Positions 1 to 5,641 of a stretch of 10,258 bases of DNA are shown here, in pieces; the first letter of the stretch is position 1, and each line of letters begins with the position of its first letter. The translations under genes were made by a program, and so were the position numbers. The notes under the pieces are model-generated. The model was given only the letters and a program-made list of their open reading frames with translations. It was not told where the DNA came from and did not search any database. The stretch is from CAYLYM01 sp964387645 (GTDB lineage: Bacteria > Calditrichota > Calditrichia > RBG-13-44-9): positions 1 through 10,258 of the forward strand of contig CAYLYM010000131.1 in the NCBI GenBank assembly GCA_964387645.1, read 5' to 3'.

Positions 1-783
1 AGAGTTGTTGTTCGTCCCTTAAATCCATGTGGAAAGTGCTTTGCTTGTCAATCTGGCTATGCTCATATTTGTTACAATTTAAAATTCATAGGAATTGACA
101 GTCCTGGTGCATTTCAGGAATTTTGGAATGTACCTGCTGACACCTTACATAAGCTTCCAGATTTTTTATCTCTGGAAAGGAGCGCACTAATAGAACCTTT
201 ATCTGTGGCCTGTCATGATGTTAGAGTTGGTGAAGTAAAAAAAAATGACTATGTAGTAGTTATTGGTGGTGGACCAATAGGTATTCTCATTGCTTTAGTT
301 GCCCAGTTAGAGGGAGCACGGGTTTTGTTATCAGAAATAAATTCATTTCGAAAAGATTTTGCCAGTAATTTAGGAATTAAAACGGTCAATCCTAAAGAAG
401 TAAATTTAACTGATTTAGTATTTGATCAAACTGATGGTGTAGGTGCAGATATAGTGTTTGAAGTTTCGGGGTCTGTAGCTGGGGCTTCAATGGTTACAGA
501 ATTAACCAGGGTTCGAGGCCGAATAGTGGTTGTCGGTATTTTTAATGAAATTCCAAAAGTTGATTTGTTTCAATTTTTTTGGAGAGAATTAGAATTAAAA
601 GGAGCGCGATTGTACAATCCAGAAGATTTTGAGAAAGCTATTCAGTTAGCAAGTAGTGGACAGTTACCTATTGATCAATTAATTTCGGAGAAATATCCAT
701 TATCGCAAATACAATCAGCTTTTGAGAAAATTGAGTCCAGATCGGAAATAATGAAAGTACTAATAGATATTAAAGGAGGATAA
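1..783 (+). CDS. Zinc-dependent medium-chain alcohol/polyol dehydrogenase, 5' end outside window
   Basis: The reading frame is open from the first base of the window to the TAA at 781-783, so 260 C-terminal residues are visible and the true start lies to the left. A GTG at 205 is internal, because conserved family motifs lie before it. Cysteines at visible residues 10, 13, 16 and 24 (C-x2-C-x2-C-x7-C) form the structural zinc lobe. Glu65-Pro66 matches the glutamate near the catalytic zinc in sorbitol/threonine dehydrogenase-like enzymes. GGGPIG (89-94) is the Rossmann glycine motif, and Glu112 at the end of the second strand suggests NAD rather than NADP. The catalytic-zinc Cys and His should lie in the missing part. 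Family membership is clear; the substrate is not. By context it could oxidise the free sugar at C1 or another hydroxyl of a pathway intermediate. The stop is 3 bases before the next start, and that gene's Shine-Dalgarno lies inside this gene's last codons, so the two are probably translationally coupled. Confidence 0.92.
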   Translation, partial: RVVVRPLNPCGKCFACQSGYAHICYNLKFIGIDSPGAFQEFWNVPADTLHKLPDFLSLERSALIEPLSVACHDVRVGEVKKNDYVVVIGGGPIGILIALVAQLEGARVLLSEINSFRKDFASNLGIKTVNPKEVNLTDLVFDQTDGVGADIVFEVSGSVAGASMVTELTRVRGRIVVVGIFNEIPKVDLFQFFWRELELKGARLYNPEDFEKAIQLASSGQLPIDQLISEKYPLSQIQSAFEKIESRSEIMKVLIDIKGG

Positions 784-786
784 ATT

Positions 787-1557
787 ATGTCAATTTTGGA
801 TCAATTCAGACTTGATGGAAGAATAGCTTTGGTAACGGGTTGTAAACGGGGAATTGGTCGTGCTATGGCACAAGCTTTGGCTGAAGCTGGAGCAGATATT
901 ATTGGAGTAAGTGCTACTTTAGAAACGGAAGGAAGTGAAATTGAGAAAGATGTGATTGAGCGTGGACGAAAATTTAAAGCCTATAGGTGCGATTTTTCCA
1001 ATCGAAAAGATTTGTATAATTTTATTAATAAAGTCCAGAAAGAATTTACGGAAATTGACATCTTAGTTAACAATGCAGGTACGATATTACGAGAACCAGC
1101 TGCCGAACATCCTGATGATTATTGGGATAAGGTTATTGAAGTGAATTTGAATGCTCAGTTTATTTTAGCCCGTGAATTTGGTCGTAAAATGGTTGAGCGG
1201 GGAAAAGGTAAGATTATTTTTACTGCTTCTCTTTTAACTTTTCAAGGTGGAATAACAGTACCAGGTTATGCAGCAAGCAAAGGTGGTGTTGGGCAATTGA
1301 CCAAAGCTTTGGCTAATGAATGGGCGAGTAAAGGAGTAAATGTTAACGCAATAGCTCCAGGATATATTGCCACCGATAATACTGCGGCTTTGCGAGCAGA
1401 TCCAGTTCGTAATGAACAGATTTTAGCTCGAATTCCAGCTGGTCGCTGGGGTAAACCTGAAGATTTGAAGGGTGCTGTTGTATTTCTCGCTTCCTCAGCA
1501 TCTGATTATGTACATGGTGCAATACTCACAGTTGATGGTGGCTGGATGGGGAGGTAA
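787..1557 (+). CDS. KduD-like short-chain dehydrogenase/reductase
   Basis: This is a complete 256-residue classical SDR. It has the cofactor motif TGCKRGIG (17-24), NNAG (95-98), Asn120, Ser148 and the catalytic Tyr161-x3-Lys165, followed by PG at 191-192. The C-terminal stretch (IPAGRWGKPEDL, then SSASDYVHG and VDGGW) closely resembles KduD, 2-dehydro-3-deoxy-D-gluconate 5-dehydrogenase, also annotated as 2-deoxy-D-gluconate 3-dehydrogenase. KduD interconverts 2-keto-3-deoxy sugar acids and their diketo forms with NAD(H), in the cytoplasm. Next to an acid-sugar dehydratase, its likely job is oxidation or reduction of the 2-keto-3-deoxy acid that the dehydratase makes, for example a 2-keto-3-deoxy-6-deoxyhexonate; this is inference. 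It could instead be the sugar 1-dehydrogenase, since known L-fucose dehydrogenases include SDRs. The start at 787 has an ideal AGGAGG at 774-779. I withhold kduD as a symbol because the substrate may differ. Confidence 0.93.
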   Translation: MSILDQFRLDGRIALVTGCKRGIGRAMAQALAEAGADIIGVSATLETEGSEIEKDVIERGRKFKAYRCDFSNRKDLYNFINKVQKEFTEIDILVNNAGTILREPAAEHPDDYWDKVIEVNLNAQFILAREFGRKMVERGKGKIIFTASLLTFQGGITVPGYAASKGGVGQLTKALANEWASKGVNVNAIAPGYIATDNTAALRADPVRNEQILARIPAGRWGKPEDLKGAVVFLASSASDYVHGAILTVDGGWMGR

Positions 1558-1600
1558 GAATTTAATCTAAATATTTTATGAGAAAAGTAAGCTTTATAAT

Positions 1601-1619
1601 AGGAGAAGAAATGAAATGA
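1601..1619 (+). promoter_or_regulatory. Shine-Dalgarno with overlapping decoy start (ATGAAATGA) before the dehydratase
   Basis: AGGAGA (1601-1606) precedes two overlapping ATGs. The ATG at 1611 opens only a two-codon frame (ATG AAA TGA), whose stop codon TGA (1617-1619) overlaps the ATG at 1616 that opens the 369-codon frame. The ribosome site is 4 bases from the decoy and 9 from the real start. Position 1616 is chosen because it is the only one giving the dehydratase. Any regulatory effect is speculation. Confidence 0.5.
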
Positions 1620-2725
1620 AAATCGAATTATTAGATGTGAGCCAGTATAATTTTCCACTACCATCCGTGTTGACAGATTCGACACATGGAGAAATGAAAG
1701 AATTTTCTGTGATTTTTGTGAAGGTAATTACTAATAAAGGTGATAAAGGACTTGGATATACTTATACTGTAGGAACCACAGGCGCTTCTGCAATTTATTC
1801 ATTAATTAAAAATGATTTAATTCCTTTTTTAAAAGGTAAAGATCCAAGAATAACCGAAAAAATTTGGGAAGAAATGTGGCAACGTCTTCACTATGTTGGT
1901 CGTGGAGGTATCGTCTCTTTTGCTATATCTGCAGTTGATATTGCTCTCTGGGATTTGAAAGCGCGTATGGTAAATGAACCTTTATGGAGGTTTTTAGGAG
2001 GCTATTCAAACAAAGTAGCAGTTTATGCAGGTGGAATTGATCTCATGATGACGGTAGATGAGTTGAGAGTAAAAGTTAAAGAAAATCTAATGAACGGATT
2101 TAAAGCTATTAAAATTAAGGTAGGTAGAAAAAAGTTATCTGAAGATATTGAAAGAGTGGCAGCGGTAAGAGAAATAATTGGTCCTGAAGTTCCTTTGATG
2201 GTAGATGCAAATATGTGCTGGACTGTTGATCAGGCAATTCAAGCCTCGAGAAGTTTTGAAAAATTTAATGTGTTTTGGCTTGAAGAACCAATTATACCAG
2301 ATGATGTTACCGGGCATGCTAAAATTGCTAATGAAGGTAAATTACCAATTGCTACCGGTGAAAATTTACATACTATTTATGAATTTCAAAAAATGATTGT
2401 TGACGGGGGTATATCATACCCTGAACCGGATGTTTCAAATATAGGTGGTATTACGGCGTGGATGAAAGTGGCGCATATGGCACAAGCATTTAATTTACCC
2501 GTTACAACTCATGGAATCCACGATATACATGTTCACCTTTTAGCTGCTGTGCCAAATGCCTCCTTCCTGGAAGTTCATGGATTTAGTTTGGAAAAATTTA
2601 TGAAAGATCCTTTGGAAATAAAAAATGGCATGGTTATAGCTCCAGAAAAACCCGGACATGGAATAGAATTTAATTGGGAAGCTATGAAACCTTATGCCTA
2701 CTCCGGATGGACCTACGAATTATGA
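1616..2725 (+). CDS. Enolase-superfamily (mandelate racemase subgroup) acid-sugar dehydratase
   Basis: This 369-residue protein has an N-terminal capping domain (about 1-125) followed by a barrel domain. All mandelate-racemase-subgroup catalytic positions are present: the KxK pair Lys166/Lys168, magnesium ligands Asp197 (in DAN), Glu223 (in LEEP) and Glu249 (in GEN), and the Asp272/His299 dyad, with His299 in THGIHD. Such enzymes abstract the C2 proton of an aldonate and eliminate the C3 hydroxyl, giving a 2-keto-3-deoxy acid. The KxK plus Asp-His arrangement fits L-fuconate and talarate/galactarate dehydratases. It is unlike L-rhamnonate dehydratase, which as I recall lacks the second lysine. 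It is shorter than the roughly 440-residue characterised Xanthomonas L-fuconate dehydratase, so it probably belongs to a different subfamily. L-fuconate or another 6-deoxyhexonate is the substrate suggested by the locus, not by the sequence. It lies 58 bases after the SDR, probably in the same operon. Confidence 0.93.
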   Translation: MKIELLDVSQYNFPLPSVLTDSTHGEMKEFSVIFVKVITNKGDKGLGYTYTVGTTGASAIYSLIKNDLIPFLKGKDPRITEKIWEEMWQRLHYVGRGGIVSFAISAVDIALWDLKARMVNEPLWRFLGGYSNKVAVYAGGIDLMMTVDELRVKVKENLMNGFKAIKIKVGRKKLSEDIERVAAVREIIGPEVPLMVDANMCWTVDQAIQASRSFEKFNVFWLEEPIIPDDVTGHAKIANEGKLPIATGENLHTIYEFQKMIVDGGISYPEPDVSNIGGITAWMKVAHMAQAFNLPVTTHGIHDIHVHLLAAVPNASFLEVHGFSLEKFMKDPLEIKNGMVIAPEKPGHGIEFNWEAMKPYAYSGWTYEL

Positions 2726-2746
2726 GCAATGGAAATTAGATGATTA

Positions 2747-2768
2747 TTTTTATAAAAACTTATAAAAA
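2747..2768 (+). terminator. AT-only hairpin after the dehydratase gene, possible weak terminator
   Basis: A perfect 9-base inverted repeat (TTTTTATAA, loop AAAC, TTATAAAAA) begins 21 bases after the dehydratase stop. It has no G:C pairs and is not followed by a T-run, so it would be a poor intrinsic terminator. In DNA this AT-rich it may be chance. Its position at the end of the first unit is the main reason to list it. Confidence 0.2.
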
Positions 2769-3192
2769 CACCACTACTGACTATAATAGAATATATTTGA
2801 TATTTAAAGATTTTTCTGTTATTAACAATTAATAATGCGGAGTCAATTGAATTCATTTTGAAAATTACTTTAGATACATTGTTTTGTAATATTGTTGGTA
2901 ATTTTCATTAATTAGTTGTTCAATTAAGGATACTGTTCAATTAAAATCTGGAAAACATGCTATTAATTTGATTAGATCCACTTTGCAGGCTTTTAATAAA
3001 CTTCCAGGCTTTAACTGATGTGATGTATGTTAGAGCAAATGATCTTAGTTTTGATTTATAATTATTCAATTCATTCAATATAGTGGTATTTTTGGTAGGT
3101 AGAAGCATTGGCATTTAATATTGCTATCTCTTCCATCGATGATTGGATATAAGTTTGTTTGTATTGACCATTTTTTTAAAGTCTAGGTATTT

Positions 3193-3336
3193 ATGATTAC
3201 GTTTGATGGTATTTCTATTGTACTTTTATTGACATTGATTTTATTAGCAGTTTATATTTTTTATAAATGTTTACCTTCTGACTTATGTACAGATGTTTAT
3301 AGCGATATGTTTTATGGATTAGTTTTTATGTTATAA
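3193..3336 (+). other. Possible 47-residue single-span membrane peptide ORF, doubtful
   Basis: ATG at 3193 opens a 47-codon frame with a strongly hydrophobic stretch at residues 8-23 (IVLLLTLILLAVYIFY), followed by a more polar tail. No good ribosome site precedes it (only CTAGG about 5 bases upstream), and a hydrophobic peptide is easily produced by random T-rich DNA. It could be a fragment of a dead membrane-protein gene. I do not recognise it and would not annotate it as a gene without homologues. The end of the frame overlaps the TATAAT box described next. Confidence 0.12.
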
Positions 3337-3337
3337 T
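3329..3337 (+). promoter_or_regulatory. Extended -10 promoter box for the transporter-epimerase-aldehyde dehydrogenase unit
   Basis: TG-T-TATAAT is a perfect extended -10 element of the housekeeping sigma type. No good -35 is found at 16-18 bases upstream, but extended -10 promoters can do without one. A transcript would start near 3343-3345. That gives a leader of roughly 128 bases before the transporter, with the 3394-3407 inverted repeat inside it. Perfect -10 matches occur by chance in AT-rich DNA, so confidence is moderate. Confidence 0.4.
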
Positions 3338-3393
3338 TTATGAGGGAATAATAGGTCTGTGTAATATTTTAAAGGATTATAGATAGTTATAAA

Positions 3394-3407
3394 CGGCAAT
3401 TTTGCCG
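3394..3407. promoter_or_regulatory. GC-rich inverted repeat CGGCAA-TT-TTGCCG, candidate operator
   Basis: This is a perfect 6+6 inverted repeat with a 2-base centre, 64 bases upstream of the transporter start and about 50 bases downstream of the predicted transcription start. It is the most GC-rich short element in an otherwise AT-rich gap. Its symmetry and position suit a repressor that blocks transcription until the sugar is present. It is not followed by a T-run, and the 2-base centre makes a poor hairpin loop, so a terminator or attenuator is less likely. No regulator gene is in the window to pair it with. Confidence 0.4.
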
Positions 3408-3471
3408 GTATTGTAAGCTATGTTTTAAAATTAAATATTTTTTTAATTAAAATAATGGATAGGAGGCCCCT

Positions 3472-4494
3472 ATGATTATTGGAGTGTTTTGGGCATTATT
3501 GGCTGGAATTATGCTTGGCCTTTATGCACTTCCCAGTAAATTTGTAAAAGATTTTGATTTTGAAAACACGTGGAGTCTATTTTTTATTTTAACGATGTTT
3601 GCTGTTCCAATTATAACTACTCTTACCTTTCTTAAAGGAGCGGTTGAGATTTTCACACAGATGCCAGGTTCAAAATTGGCTGTGGTTGTGATAGTTAGTT
3701 TTCTCTGGGGATGCGGTGTTATGATGTGGGGAAAAGCAATTAATCATATTGGTATTTCATTAGGTTTTTCTTTGTTTATAGGAACGGTTATTTTAATAGG
3801 TTCTATACTTCCATGGTTTATAGAAGGTTTACCAGCTACAATCCAACTGGTTGTTATCCTAATAGGTATATTAATTGTTTTATCTGGAATTATGGGATAT
3901 GGTAAAGCAGGATTAATTAGAGAAAAAGATGAAAAAGAAGCTAAAAAAGAACAAGGCGAATCGCCAAATAGAAAAAGTTCGATGGCTTTAGGTATTTTAA
4001 TTGCCGTTGTTGGTGGTCTCTTAGCAACTGGATTTAGTGTAGCCAACACGGTTGCCCGTCCGGCGCTGCATGAGACAAGTTTAAAATATGGAAATCCAGA
4101 TTGGATGACTGCTGTTGCCGTTATGTTTCCAATTTTTCTAAGCGGTGGGGTAGCTATGACTTTTTATTTTATTTGGCAATTAAGTAAAAAGAAAGCCTGG
4201 AAAAATTTTAAAACACCACATTTCCCGAAAAATTTCATTTTTATTTTTATTATGGCATTCTTTCACTATGCTGCTTCAGTAATTTTTGCCTATTCAGCTT
4301 ATCGTCTTGGTACTTTGGGTAATTCAGTCGGATATGCCATTTATAACAGTGCCAGCGTTGTTACTGCCGTGGTTATGGGACTTATTACAAAAGAATGGGA
4401 AAAAGCTTCGTTGCAAGCTAAGAGGTGGCTTTATATCGGACTCACATGCATGGTGATTGGTATTATTTTGATTGCCATTGGTAATAGTTTATAA
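3472..4494 (+). CDS. RhaT-family sugar/proton symporter
   Basis: This 340-residue integral membrane protein has about ten hydrophobic segments (roughly 1-20, 36-54, 70-86, 95-115, 124-142, 172-192, 212-234, 255-275, 284-305 and 318-338) and a charged cytoplasmic loop at about 146-170. Length, topology and local motifs (Trp-Gly near 79-80, KEWEKA at 307-312, closing IGN) match RhaT, the L-rhamnose/proton symporter of the drug/metabolite transporter superfamily, which is 344 residues in E. coli. It should import a 6-deoxyhexose across the inner membrane. Rhamnose is the only well-studied substrate of the family; the neighbouring fucosidase suggests fucose here, which would replace the usual FucP carrier. 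It has a strong AGGAGG at 3461-3466, 5 bases before the ATG. It heads a three-gene unit: the mutarotase starts 48 bases downstream. I leave the symbol empty because the substrate is uncertain. Confidence 0.85.
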   Translation: MIIGVFWALLAGIMLGLYALPSKFVKDFDFENTWSLFFILTMFAVPIITTLTFLKGAVEIFTQMPGSKLAVVVIVSFLWGCGVMMWGKAINHIGISLGFSLFIGTVILIGSILPWFIEGLPATIQLVVILIGILIVLSGIMGYGKAGLIREKDEKEAKKEQGESPNRKSSMALGILIAVVGGLLATGFSVANTVARPALHETSLKYGNPDWMTAVAVMFPIFLSGGVAMTFYFIWQLSKKKAWKNFKTPHFPKNFIFIFIMAFFHYAASVIFAYSAYRLGTLGNSVGYAIYNSASVVTAVVMGLITKEWEKASLQAKRWLYIGLTCMVIGIILIAIGNSL

Positions 4495-4542
4495 TATTAA
4501 AAAAATTAAGTGGTTAGCCAATCAAAGAAATGAGGTCTATCG

Positions 4543-5589
4543 ATGAAGATCAATAAAACTGGATTTGGACAGGTTGATGGATGTCCAGTTGATATTTATC
4601 AGTTTGAAAATGATCACGGTATTATAATGAAAGTAACCAATTACGGAGGAATTATAACCTCTTTAATTCTCCCTGATAAGAATGGTAGGAAGGAAGATAT
4701 TGTTTGTGGTTTTAACAAATTGGAGAGTTATTTCAGCAAAGAATATAAAAAAAATTCCCCATATTTTGGCTGTATTATAGGACGTTATGCGGGTCGTATT
4801 AAGGATGCCCGGTTTTTTTTAAATGGCAAAGAGTACAAATTAGCTGCAAATGATGGACCGAATCACTTGCATGGTGGAATTAAGGGATTTGATAAACATG
4901 TGTGGGATGCTGAAATTTTAGAAAAGGATAACCAAATTGGGATTAAATTGAGACGTTTTAGTCCCGATGGAGAAGAAGGATATCCTGGTAATTTAAATGT
5001 ATCGGTTTTTTATTTTTTAAATAATAAAAATGAACTTATTATTGAATACTTTGCTGAAACAGATAAACCTACACCTGTATCGTTTACTAATCATACCTAT
5101 TTTAATTTAAATGGATTTAAAGATAAAATATTGGATCATTCGTTGCAGATTATATCAGATAGATTTCTAGTCCCTGATAAAACCAATGTGCCTACTGGTG
5201 AAGTTCAAATGATTGAAGGGACTGTTTGGGATTATAATGAACTCAAAAAAATAAGAGAAGTTTTTTCTAAAGAATCAAAAGGATTCGAACATTATTACAT
5301 TTTTAGTAAACCGCTTGGTTCTTTTAAAAAAGTTGCTGAAATATCTGAAGAAACTAGTGGACGGAAGCTGGAAGTTTTTACTTCCGAACCAGGTATGCTT
5401 TTTTATACAGGTTTATACACCTCGGATAAATTGGGACGGGAAAATGGAACACAGTTTGGACAATTTAAAGCGTTCTGTTGCGAAACGTCAAAATATCCAA
5501 ATGGGCCAAATATTGAGGATTCTCCAGAAAGTATTCTTTATCCTGGAGATCAATATTATTCAAAAACAGTCTTTAAATTTGGATGGTAA
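4543..5589 (+). CDS. galM: Aldose 1-epimerase (GalM family mutarotase)
   Basis: This 348-residue protein is full length for the GalM family. It interconverts alpha and beta anomers of free sugars so that an anomer-specific dehydrogenase can act. GRYAGR (80-85) supplies the substrate-binding arginine. NHLHGG (107-112) carries the catalytic His110, TNHTYFNL (182-189) carries His184, and Glu314 in CCETSKYP is the catalytic base. No signal peptide is seen, so it is cytoplasmic. The sugar-contacting GFDH-type motif reads GFEH here (247-250), with Glu249 in place of the usual Asp, which may reflect a non-galactose substrate such as a 6-deoxyhexose. The start is supported by GAGG at 4532-4535. It lies between carrier and aldehyde dehydrogenase with 48-49 base gaps, consistent with one operon. 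The symbol is a family name and does not imply galactose. Confidence 0.93.
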   Translation: MKINKTGFGQVDGCPVDIYQFENDHGIIMKVTNYGGIITSLILPDKNGRKEDIVCGFNKLESYFSKEYKKNSPYFGCIIGRYAGRIKDARFFLNGKEYKLAANDGPNHLHGGIKGFDKHVWDAEILEKDNQIGIKLRRFSPDGEEGYPGNLNVSVFYFLNNKNELIIEYFAETDKPTPVSFTNHTYFNLNGFKDKILDHSLQIISDRFLVPDKTNVPTGEVQMIEGTVWDYNELKKIREVFSKESKGFEHYYIFSKPLGSFKKVAEISEETSGRKLEVFTSEPGMLFYTGLYTSDKLGRENGTQFGQFKAFCCETSKYPNGPNIEDSPESILYPGDQYYSKTVFKFGW

Positions 5590-5626
5590 TTAAATAATAG
5601 TTAATCAATTTAAAAGAAAAAAATAT

Positions 5627-5641
5627 GGAGAGATGGTCATG
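5627..5641 (+). promoter_or_regulatory. Ribosome binding site that decides the aldehyde dehydrogenase start
   Basis: GGAG (5627-5630) is followed by two in-frame ATGs, at 5633 and 5639. Spacing is 2 bases to the first, which is too close, and 8 to the second, which is ideal. The second ATG is therefore the likely start, and the first would only add Met-Val. Confidence 0.65.

Larger units (their letters stand above)
2726..3471. other. 746-base gene-free gap between the two catabolic units
   Basis: No convincing gene is visible on either strand. The stretch is very AT-rich and crossed by many stops in all frames. Short open stretches that look somewhat protein-like are present, for example about 2902-3018 (containing LKSGKHAINLIRSTLQAF) and the small frame at 3193-3336. 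They could be remains of a decayed gene, but I recognise no family. The last part carries the promoter-like box and inverted repeat listed separately. The gap probably separates two transcription units. Confidence 0.6.

Noticed and set aside
205..783. GTG at 205 as the start of a short 192-residue dehydrogenase
   Set aside because: The same frame is open to base 1 and encodes the structural zinc cysteines and the Glu-Pro motif of the family, so 205 is internal.
1595..1600. TATAAT directly before the dehydratase ribosome site
   Set aside because: Transcription would start about at the ribosome site, leaving no usable leader. The gene is only 58 bases after the SDR and likely in the same transcript.
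3744..4049. 101-codon open frame on the - strand
   Set aside because: Antisense shadow of the transporter gene. No ribosome site or recognisable motif.
5315..5593. 92-codon open frame on the + strand
   Set aside because: Alternative frame inside the mutarotase, whose own frame carries the catalytic Glu314 in this stretch.
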